Shown: positions 1-5,225 of the stretch, one piece after another
Position numbering within the stretch: the first letter of the stretch is position 1
How the letters are laid out: every line of letters starts with the position of its first letter
NCBI GenBank assembly: GCA_035689185.1
Contig: DASSLY010000093.1
Coordinates: forward strand, 1-5,783
Direction: 5' to 3'
Source of the DNA: DASSLY01 sp035689185
Lineage (GTDB): Bacteria; Actinomycetota; Actinomycetes; Actinomycetales; Dermatophilaceae
DNA length: 5,783 nucleotides
Made by a program: the position numbers and the translations under genes
Notes under the pieces: model-generated
What the model saw: only the letters and a program-made list of their open reading frames with translations
The model's database searches: none
Told to the model about the DNA's origin: nothing

Positions 1-510
1 AGCCTGGTAGACCAGACCCAGCACGGTGGCCCAGCTGAGGAACAGGATGCTGCCCGCGATGACGACCGCGTCCAGGGCGGTGCGAAGCTGGGACGAGTGC
101 CGACCCCTGACCCGGGGGAAGAGCAACAGGCCGACGGCGACAGGCACGCTGTAGCCGATGTACCCCAGGTCGGCCGGGGACGGGAACGGGTAGGCATGGT
201 CGGTGGCGATCCCGTATGTCGTCCATGTCGCCTGCGCGAGGCACCAGACGCCGGCCCCCACGGTGATGCCGGTCCAGGCTGCTCGCTCCTCCGCCGGGCC
301 TCGGGCGGCGGCGGCGCCACAACTCACCACCGCGACCAGAACCCCGAGCAGGATCGCGACGTCGCCGACAAGCTGTGCCTCGCTGGACCTCGGCCTGGTC
401 AGGATGAACGCCATGACGGCCACGAGCCCGGCACCAGCCAGGCTTGCCCACCGCAGCCGGCTCGGCAACGTCAGCGGGCCCGGCTCGCGTGCTGCAGCGT
501 TCGATCCCAT
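1..510 (-). CDS. Multi-pass membrane sensor protein, partial (N-terminal 170 residues); probable GGDEF/EAL-type c-di-GMP signalling protein
   Basis: The frame is open from ATG at 510 to the window edge, so the C-terminus is missing. The start is well supported: AAGGA (bases 519-523 on the opposite strand) lies 8 nt upstream. The 170 visible residues contain hydrophobic segments at about 22-39, 48-66, 80-95, 117-133 and 145-168, separated by short charged loops, and no soluble domain is reached. The stretch around residues 107-132 (YPFPSPADLGYIGY, then a hydrophobic run ending LLLFP) and the following RTALDAVVIAGSILFLSW resemble, from memory, the membrane sensor region found ahead of GGDEF and EAL domains in many actinobacterial diguanylate cyclases/phosphodiesterases. 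The catalytic part is not visible, so c-di-GMP function is an inference; the same membrane region could carry another output such as a kinase. The gene follows the glycosyltransferase by 60 bp on the same strand and is probably the fourth gene of that operon. Confidence 0.75.
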   Translation of the reverse strand, partial: MGSNAAAREPGPLTLPSRLRWASLAGAGLVAVMAFILTRPRSSEAQLVGDVAILLGVLVAVVSCGAAAARGPAEERAAWTGITVGAGVWCLAQATWTTYGIATDHAYPFPSPADLGYIGYSVPVAVGLLLFPRVRGRHSSQLRTALDAVVIAGSILFLSWATVLGLVYQA

Positions 511-570
511 GGTTGCCGTCCTTGCTCACCTGGCAGTGCCCATCCAGCCAGGATGGATCGTATGCCTTCG
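511..570 (-). other. Intergenic spacer between glycosyltransferase and membrane sensor gene, with small hairpin
   Basis: The 60-bp gap holds the ribosome binding site of the downstream gene and a short perfect stem: CCATCC (540-545) and GGATGG (551-556) around a 5-nt loop. No run of T follows the stem, so it is not a convincing intrinsic terminator. Read-through from the glycosyltransferase gene into the sensor gene is therefore likely. The hairpin could be chance or a weak attenuator or processing site. Confidence 0.35.
519..523 (-). promoter_or_regulatory. Ribosome binding site of the partial membrane sensor gene
   Basis: On the minus strand the sequence AAGGA sits 8 nt before the ATG at 510. 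This good Shine-Dalgarno match supports both the start and the reality of a gene that runs off the window. Confidence 0.7.
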
Positions 571-2043
571 TTATTGGCTGGTAGGTTCCGCTGACATCCC
601 TCCTTCTGCGCCGAAGCCTTGCCGGGTCATGGTGCCCCAGGTATGCGTCGACCCGCGCAACCCCGCCCACAGGCCCTGGAGCCGCCACCATGCCGTGAGC
701 TGGCGGTAGCCGAAGCTCTCCAGAACGGCGGCCGCGAGCATGGCGCCGAGGTCGCGCCACCGCGAATACCGGTGGAACGAGAGCTCTTCCAAGGCCATGG
801 CCGCCAACGTCACCACCATCGCGTACCCGTAGGCCACCAGCATCAGCGTGGCTGCGTACCCGGCGTCCACCCCGCCGAGGAGAAGCCCCAGCAGCACAAG
901 GAACAAGCCGCACAGCTCGATCACCGGCGACAGCAGCTCGAACAACCAGAAGTAGGGCAGTGCGATCAGGCCGATCCGGCCATAGCGCGGGTTCAACAGC
1001 ATGTTGCGGTAGCCCCACAGCACCTCCCACAACCCGCGGTGCCAGCGCCGGCGCTGGCGGCCCAGCACTCGCAGCGTGCTCGGCACTTCAGTCCAGGCCA
1101 CCGGCTCAGACGCGAAGTCGACGCGGTAGGAGCGCCGTGCCCGCTGCATGTGCTGGTGGATGCGCATCACCAGCTCGAAGTCCTCGCCGATGCTGTCGCT
1201 GCGCATTCCCTGCACCTCGACCAGCACGTCACGGCGAAACACCCCGAACGCGCCGCTGATCAGGATCAGCGCCCGGATCCGCGACCAGCCCGCACGTCCC
1301 AGAAGAAAGGCCCGAAGGTACTCCACCACCTGGATCCGAGGCAGCCAGGCGCGGGGCGTCCGCACCTCGGTGATGCGGCCGGCGGTCACCGAGCACCCGT
1401 TGGCGGCGCGGATGACCCCGCCGCTGGCCACCGTGCGGACGGGGTCGTCCGCGAACGGCTTGGTGACAGTCAGCAGCGCGTCCGGGTCGAGGATCGAGTC
1501 CGCGTCGAACATGCCGACCAGCGGTTCGGTCGCCGCGTTGATGCCCACGTTCAGGGACTCGGCCTTGCCGGAGTTCTCCTTGCGGACGGCGATGAGCCGG
1601 GTGAGACCGTCACGGGGCACCCAGACGTCGACGATGCGGGCCCGGACCGGCACGTCCATGGGCAGCTCGCGGTCGAGCGGCACCAGGTCCAGCGCCGCCC
1701 TCAACCGCTCGAAGGTCGCATCGGTGCTGCCGTCGTCAACCACCACGATCTCGTGACGCGGGTAGCGCAACGACAAGAGTGCCTGAACGGAAGCCACGAT
1801 GCCGGCCTGCTCGTTGTACGCCGGCACCAGGATCGACACGCCAGGGGCGAACTGGCTGCCTACCGTCTCGTCGCGCCCCGCGTGACCGACCCGGCGCAGG
1901 TAGTGAGCGAACGCGGACCCGCCGGCCACGACCAGCACCAGATAGGTCGTGTTGACGAGGAGGAAGTACAGCACCAACGGCCACTCCAGCGCCTGCATCA
2001 GGGCGGCGTACCAGCCTCGCAGCCCCTCGATCAGCGCGGTCAT
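571..2043 (-). CDS. Membrane glycosyltransferase family 2, processive polysaccharide synthase type
   Basis: This 490-residue protein would transfer sugar from a nucleotide-sugar donor to a growing polysaccharide at the cytoplasmic face of the membrane, as in cellulose, hyaluronan and poly-GlcNAc synthases (GT2). The signature residues are present in order: VPAYNE at 73-78, DDGSTD at 103-108, SGKAESLN at 158-165, the DxD-like FDAD at 179-182, GED at 286-288 (presumed catalytic acid), and QRRRW at 330-334 (the QxxRW motif of processive enzymes). Membrane segments are one at about 23-46 before the catalytic domain and two or three at about 357-390 and 395-418 after it. The tail after residue 465 is short, and no PilZ domain is fused. 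The ATG at 2043 overlaps the stop of the HEAT-repeat gene (ATGA), indicating translational coupling. The stop is TAA at 571. The polymer is unknown; it is closest in layout to PgaC/IcaA-like synthases, but the sequence alone does not justify that name. Confidence 0.93.
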   Translation of the reverse strand: MTALIEGLRGWYAALMQALEWPLVLYFLLVNTTYLVLVVAGGSAFAHYLRRVGHAGRDETVGSQFAPGVSILVPAYNEQAGIVASVQALLSLRYPRHEIVVVDDGSTDATFERLRAALDLVPLDRELPMDVPVRARIVDVWVPRDGLTRLIAVRKENSGKAESLNVGINAATEPLVGMFDADSILDPDALLTVTKPFADDPVRTVASGGVIRAANGCSVTAGRITEVRTPRAWLPRIQVVEYLRAFLLGRAGWSRIRALILISGAFGVFRRDVLVEVQGMRSDSIGEDFELVMRIHQHMQRARRSYRVDFASEPVAWTEVPSTLRVLGRQRRRWHRGLWEVLWGYRNMLLNPRYGRIGLIALPYFWLFELLSPVIELCGLFLVLLGLLLGGVDAGYAATLMLVAYGYAMVVTLAAMALEELSFHRYSRWRDLGAMLAAAVLESFGYRQLTAWWRLQGLWAGLRGSTHTWGTMTRQGFGAEGGMSAEPTSQ

Positions 2044-3125
2044 CCGGCGATGGCCTCGTGGCAGTCCGGCAGCCTCGCGGCGACCAAGACCGCCCGGGCG
2101 ACCCGAGCGGCCGATCCGTCGCCCCGGACGGCTTCGAGCCGCGCCATCCCCACCGGGCCGAGCCGGATCAAGGCGTGGGCGGCGACCTCGGCCAGTCGGC
2201 GGTCGGAGTCGGGGAGCAGGCCCAGGAGGACGTCGGTGGCCCCCGGGTCGCCCAGCTCGCCCAAGGCGGCAGCGCAGGCCCGCCGCAGCGTCGGGGGCTC
2301 AGACGCCTCGGTATGTCGCGCGAGCTCGTCGACGTCGTCGGTGCCTCCGACGAGCCCCAACGCTTCGGCGCAGCTCTTGCGCACGTCGAGGTCATGGTCG
2401 ACGCGGAGCAGCTCGCGCAGCCGGGCAGCCACCGAGCTGAGGTTGTTCTGCCCGGCGACCATCGCACTGACGTTCCGCACCACCGGGTCGTGGCTGAACA
2501 GCCCGTCCCGCACCGCCGAGGCGGCGCCGACACCCATGGACAGCAGCGCTTCGGCCGCTAGGTCCGCGGGCACGCCGACGCGTCCCCGCACGGGGAGCAG
2601 TGCGTCGAGCACGCCGGGCGCAGCACGAGGATCTCCAATCGCTCCCAGTGCCCGCACCGCGACATGGCGCACCTCCGCTGACCGGTCCGACAACAGCGGC
2701 AGCAGATCCGCCACGTGCGCCGGGTCCTTGACCAAGCCGAGCAGGTATGCGGCACGAGCGCGGGAGACGACCGAGCGGGAGCGGAGGTCCGCCCGGGCGT
2801 GGTCGACGTCGCCGTGGGCGCGCAGCACCTGGCCGAGGTCCTGAGCCGGCTTGCCACGCACCTTCGACAGCATGGCGACGACCGCGGGCGCCAGACTTCG
2901 CCAGCTGCGCCGGTCGACGCCCAGCAGGTGGGCCATCCCAGCGCCGTCGTCGTCCTCGTCCGTCCCGACCACGACCAGCGCCCTGCGATGGGGCGCCGCG
3001 GCGGCCCCGGCGGATCGTTCCCGAAGCTGTCGGGAGGTCTTGGTGACCACCACCAGCAGGGCCAGCACGGCGGCGAGGCCGGCCATGCAGAGCGCCAGCA
3101 CGGGAAGCGCAGTGGGTGGGATCAC
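2040..3125 (-). CDS. Membrane-anchored HEAT-repeat protein
   Basis: This 361-residue protein has one N-terminal hydrophobic segment (about residues 7-28) followed by basic residues, which suggests an anchor with the rest in the cytoplasm. A low-complexity linker (about 38-62, with an acidic DEDDD patch) leads into helical HEAT repeats at about 119-145, 149-176, 187-210, 214-240, 246-270, 278-304 and 309-333. The repeats show the usual pattern, for example EVRHVAVRALGAIGDP at 151-166 and ACAAALGELGDP at 283-294. HEAT repeats bind proteins and carry no catalytic residues, so a scaffold or regulatory partner of the neighbouring glycosyltransferase is the natural reading; this is inferred from context. 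The start is GTG at 3125, overlapping the receiver gene's stop by 4 bp (GTGA), with GGAG 6 nt upstream. The end overlaps the glycosyltransferase start by 4 bp. No named family is recognised. Confidence 0.9.
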   Translation of the reverse strand: MIPPTALPVLALCMAGLAAVLALLVVVTKTSRQLRERSAGAAAAPHRRALVVVGTDEDDDGAGMAHLLGVDRRSWRSLAPAVVAMLSKVRGKPAQDLGQVLRAHGDVDHARADLRSRSVVSRARAAYLLGLVKDPAHVADLLPLLSDRSAEVRHVAVRALGAIGDPRAAPGVLDALLPVRGRVGVPADLAAEALLSMGVGAASAVRDGLFSHDPVVRNVSAMVAGQNNLSSVAARLRELLRVDHDLDVRKSCAEALGLVGGTDDVDELARHTEASEPPTLRRACAAALGELGDPGATDVLLGLLPDSDRRLAEVAAHALIRLGPVGMARLEAVRGDGSAARVARAVLVAARLPDCHEAIAG

Positions 3126-3511
3126 CGCCGGCTCCGGGCCAGCACGCCGTTGACGCGGTGCAACAGCTCCCGGGGGCTGAACGGCTTGACGATGTAGTCC
3201 TGCGCGCCGGTCACGAAACCCGTGTCGATGTCCGTGTCACGAGACTTGGCGGTGAGCAGGATGACGGCCTGATCAGCGGTTGCTGGGTCCTGTCGGAGCT
3301 TACGTAGCACGTCGAAACCGGACAGGCCCGGCATCATCACGTCCAGGATGGCCAGGCCGGGGCGTTCGGTGGTGATGGCCTGCAGCGCAGTCGCCCCGTC
3401 GCGGACCACCTGCACGGCGTAGCCCGCCTGAGAGAGCTTGAACGAGACAAGGTCGCAGATGACCTCGTCGTCGTCGGCAATCAACACGCGGATCCCAGCA
3501 GCCACAGTCAA
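3122..3511 (-). CDS. Stand-alone response-regulator receiver protein (CheY-like)
   Basis: This is a single receiver domain with no output domain, which would be phosphorylated by a histidine kinase not encoded in the window. The TTG at 3511 is chosen as start because GAAGG lies 7 nt upstream and the resulting 129 residues fit a bare receiver. The longest open frame, from ATG at 3595, would add 28 residues of no recognisable fold. In the 129-residue numbering the acidic pocket is D13-D14-D15, the phospho-acceptor is D57 in LDVMMPG, the switch threonine is T87 in LLTA, and the conserved lysine is K109 in VKPF, so all the key residues are present. It is the first gene of the set and overlaps the HEAT-repeat gene by 4 bp. 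A regulator translated in step with a scaffold and a glycosyltransferase suggests control by protein contact rather than by DNA binding. That part is inference. Confidence 0.94.
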   Translation of the reverse strand: MTVAAGIRVLIADDDEVICDLVSFKLSQAGYAVQVVRDGATALQAITTERPGLAILDVMMPGLSGFDVLRKLRQDPATADQAVILLTAKSRDTDIDTGFVTGAQDYIVKPFSPRELLHRVNGVLARSRR

Positions 3512-3713
3512 CCACGCACCTTCAGACGTGAGCGCATTGATCGTCAGGGTACGCAAGCCACGCATTCCGGGCATGCCGCACCCCCGCGCGGACACTGGAT
3601 GCGTACGCTCATGCGGACGTCCGGTTCTGCGGACTCGAGCGGTGTCCTGGCGACAGCGTGTGGCGTCGGTCCTCTACCCTGGCCATCATCCCGGCAGACC
3701 ACGCCAGGACACC
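3512..3713. other. Divergent intergenic region between receiver gene and tRNA-Lys
   Basis: About 200 bp separate the start of the minus-strand operon from the plus-strand tRNA, so promoters for both should lie here. Toward the tRNA, TACCCT at 3675-3680 is a possible -10 box, about 33 nt before the tRNA; its -35 partner is poor (GCGACA at 3650-3655 with a 19-nt spacer). Toward the operon, the same hexamer TACCCT occurs on the minus strand at 3551-3546, about 35 nt before the TTG start, without a clear -35 box. Both calls are tentative. The region also holds the 13-bp inverted repeat listed separately. I see no credible coding frame in it. Confidence 0.35.
3519..3523 (-). promoter_or_regulatory. 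Ribosome binding site deciding the TTG start of the receiver gene
   Basis: On the minus strand GAAGG lies 7 nt before TTG at 3511. The upstream ATG candidates (3595 and in-frame methionines soon after) would place an unusual extension ahead of the receiver beta-1 strand. The site therefore favours the TTG start. Confidence 0.6.
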
Positions 3714-3714
3714 G
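3640..3714. repeat. Perfect 13-bp inverted repeat bracketing the tRNA-Lys promoter region
   Basis: The left arm CGGTGTCCTGGCG (3640-3652) is the exact reverse complement of the right arm CGCCAGGACACCG (3702-3714), with 49 bp between them. The right arm ends on the first base of the tRNA. A third related piece, CCTGGC at 3678-3683, could pair with GCCAGG in the right arm, so alternative stems are possible in DNA or in a leader transcript. It could be a regulatory palindrome, a small mobile-element relic or chance; the arms are seen directly, the role is not. Confidence 0.6.
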
Positions 3715-3786
3715 GGCCTCTAGCTCAGTTGGTAGAGCATCGGACTTTTAATCCGCTGGTCGTCGGTTCGAGCCCGACGGGGCCCA
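3714..3786 (+). tRNA. trnK: tRNA-Lys (anticodon TTT)
   Basis: All arms of the cloverleaf can be drawn over 73 nt. The acceptor stem is GGGCCTC (3714-3720) with GGGGCCC (3779-3785), including one T-G pair. The D stem is GCTC/GAGC around AGTTGGTA. The anticodon stem TCGGA/TCCGC has its outermost pair mismatched, and its loop CTTTTAA gives anticodon TTT for lysine. The variable loop is 5 nt, and the T arm is GTCGG-TTCGAGC-CCGAC. The discriminator base is A3786. The following bases are CAC, so the 3' CCA is not encoded and must be added by tRNA nucleotidyltransferase. It is the only plus-strand gene, divergent from the receiver operon and convergent with the beta-propeller gene. No second copy of its 3' end is seen in the window, so there is no sign of an integrated element here. 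Confidence 0.98.
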
Positions 3787-3841
3787 CACGTTCACGTTGC
3801 AGCGCAGATGGGCTTGGTGTCGGTCTGGTGGCGTGGCGTGG

Positions 3842-4399
3842 TCAGGCGCGGGGCGGGAAGGTGGCGACCAGGCAGTCGCCTCCGTAGTAGTCGTCACCGG
3901 GCCGGTCCCCGGGGGCCAGGTTCGACGCCGAGGACGCCATGACCACGGTGCGGCCGTCGGGGGTGATGCCGCCGGGGACGCTGGTGTCGTTGCCGGGGCT
4001 GCCGTCGGGGGCGATGCTGGCGATCCGCAGCCGGCCGCTGACCCGGTCGTACACGGCGGTGTCGATGATGTACTTGTACCCCTGCCGGTCGCTGCGATGG
4101 TAGGAGATGGCCAGCCGCCGCCCGGTGCGGTCGACGTCCAGGGCCGCGCCCAGCCCGGGGAAGCGGATCAGCTGCTGCTCGGCGAAGTCGCCGACACGAT
4201 GCACGGTCACCGCCGGGGCGTACGTGCCGAAGTCGAAGGAGCTCCAGGAGACGACCAGGGTGCGGCCGTCGTCGCTGAACCGCATCCAGTTCGGGTCCTG
4301 GGTCTGCCCGGCGGGGGTGCCGGCCACCCACCGGGAGCGGCCGGTGACCCGGTCGTAGACGGTGAGCCTGGGCCGGTCACCCGGCTGCACGATCCTCGG
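3842..4399. repeat. Direct repeat, copy A (3' part of complete propeller gene)
   Basis: This 558-bp segment is collinear without indels with 5226-5783 at a fixed offset of 1384 bp. It includes exact matches such as the 44 bp at 3897-3940 (matching 5281-5324). Similarity fades right at the stop codon, since the bases just downstream of the two stops differ. The repeat continues past the window edge in the other copy, so its full length is unknown. Confidence 0.9.
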
Positions 4400-5152
4400 T
4401 ATGAACCTATAGGCGACGTACCGGCCGTCCGGGCTGACCGCCTGAACCACACACCGCGCCACCATGGCATGGCAGATCCGCTGCCAGGTGCGGGTCGCCC
4501 GGTCATACCAGTAGCCGACGTGGTTAGTCACCTCATTCAGGCCTAGCCCCACCGTCACCGCCAGGTACCGGCCGTCGGCCGACATCGACACCGCCCCCAC
4601 CGACCGGGACAGCCCCGGGCGGGACGGCTCGACCGGCACCGCGATCCGTTCCAGCCGGCCGGTGTCCAGGTGCTTGACGAACACGTGCGCCGCCGCCCGG
4701 CCCGGGCCGCGCAGCAGGCTGGGCGCGTCGGACAGGAACGCCACCAGCCGGCCGTCGCCGCTCATCGGGGTCCACGTGGAGGTCACCGAGTTGCAGCTCC
4801 CCGTGGCCGGGGCGCCGTCCTCGCCGCTGCTGGCCAGCAGGGTGACCCCGCGCGCCCGGTCCCGGACATACACCTGCGCACAGGTCCCGGTCACCCCCCG
4901 CACCAGCGTCCCCGCGCTGGAGACGAACGCCACCCGCTGCCCGTCGTCGCTGACCGCCGGCTGGCTCTCCATGAACCCGGCCGTGCGGCCGTTCGGCTTC
5001 ACACTGGCCGCCTCCACCACCGGCCGCGGGTGCGAACCGGGCACCGGCCCCACCGCAGCCGCCGCCGGCGCCGCCGGCGCCGTCACCGAGACCACCAGCA
5101 GAACCCCGGCGCCGACAAGAGCCCGCCGTCGCGGGGAGTTCCAGGTCAGCAT
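3842..5152 (-). CDS. Secreted PD40/TolB-like beta-propeller protein (downstream tandem copy, complete)
   Basis: From ATG at 5152 the protein has 436 residues. It begins with a signal peptide: basic NSPRRR at 5-10, a hydrophobic core at about 11-24, then an Ala/Pro-rich run with likely cleavage near residues 30-34. The RRR followed by ALV loosely fits a Tat signal, but Sec is equally possible. The mature part carries seven turns of the blade motif S-x-D-G-R-hydrophobic, near residues 68, 131, 191, 240, 293, 339 (degenerate, DRTGRR) and 396, which suggests a seven-bladed propeller. Five cysteines (91, 120, 227, 234, 427) could form disulfides outside the cell. No catalytic motif or lipobox is seen, so the role is unknown; such propellers usually bind proteins or glycans. 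The chosen start has GAAGGG 8 nt upstream. An ATG at 5179 is a second candidate, while the longest frame, from 5269, would run into the end of the neighbouring copy. Confidence 0.85.
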   Translation of the reverse strand: MLTWNSPRRRALVGAGVLLVVSVTAPAAPAAAAVGPVPGSHPRPVVEAASVKPNGRTAGFMESQPAVSDDGQRVAFVSSAGTLVRGVTGTCAQVYVRDRARGVTLLASSGEDGAPATGSCNSVTSTWTPMSGDGRLVAFLSDAPSLLRGPGRAAAHVFVKHLDTGRLERIAVPVEPSRPGLSRSVGAVSMSADGRYLAVTVGLGLNEVTNHVGYWYDRATRTWQRICHAMVARCVVQAVSPDGRYVAYRFIPRIVQPGDRPRLTVYDRVTGRSRWVAGTPAGQTQDPNWMRFSDDGRTLVVSWSSFDFGTYAPAVTVHRVGDFAEQQLIRFPGLGAALDVDRTGRRLAISYHRSDRQGYKYIIDTAVYDRVSGRLRIASIAPDGSPGNDTSVPGGITPDGRTVVMASSASNLAPGDRPGDDYYGGDCLVATFPPRA

Positions 5153-5225
5153 GTCAGGCGCCCTTCGAGATCGTGACATTGTCGATAAGCCCCTGGCGGG
5201 GCGTTCCGCATCGTCTGGCCGGGGG
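5153..5225 (-). other. Spacer between the two propeller genes with a small G/C hairpin
   Basis: The 73-bp gap contains a perfect 5-bp stem with a 4-nt loop: GCCCC (5189-5193), TGGC, GGGGC (5198-5202). No T run follows, so it is at best a weak terminator or a structure in the leader of the downstream copy. No good -10/-35 pair is visible, so the two copies may be co-transcribed. Confidence 0.35.
5161..5166 (-). promoter_or_regulatory. Ribosome binding site deciding the start of the complete propeller gene
   Basis: GAAGGG on the minus strand is 8 nt before ATG 5152. The competing ATG at 5179 has only AGGGG about 11 nt away, and that AGGGG lies inside a small hairpin. The 5152 start also places the basic region and hydrophobic core of the signal peptide at normal distances from the N-terminus. 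Confidence 0.6.

Noticed and set aside
540..556. Hairpin CCATCC/GGATGG as a transcription terminator after the glycosyltransferase gene
   Set aside because: The stem is only 6 bp and no T run follows in either direction. It is noted only as a weak structure in the spacer.
97..709. Two overlapping plus-strand frames at the left end (97-594 and 203-709)
   Set aside because: They are antisense to the partial membrane protein, which has a strong ribosome binding site and clear membrane segments. They show no domain and an Arg/Ala/Pro-rich composition.
571..2043. Naming the glycosyltransferase pgaC, icaA or bcsA
   Set aside because: The GT2 signature motifs are shared by many polymer synthases, and the usual partner genes of those systems are absent here, so the polymer cannot be named.
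619..2844. A 741-residue open frame on the plus strand opposite the glycosyltransferase and HEAT-repeat genes
   Set aside because: It is antisense to two well-supported genes, its composition is rich in Arg, Pro, His, Gln and Ala with no recognisable domain, and such long antisense frames are common in high-GC DNA.
3714..3841. Possible integration site (att) at the 3' end of tRNA-Lys
   Set aside because: No integrase gene and no repeated copy of the tRNA 3' end are visible in the window, and the neighbouring propeller genes have the same base composition as the rest.
3438..3887. Plus-strand frame whose translation includes LAQLVEHRTFNPLVVGSSP
   Set aside because: This is the well-known false protein obtained by translating a tRNA gene; it runs straight through the tRNA-Lys.
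5050..5085. Short GCC/GGC-rich simple sequence
   Set aside because: It encodes the Ala/Pro-rich end of the signal peptide of the propeller protein and is ordinary for such a region in GC-rich DNA.
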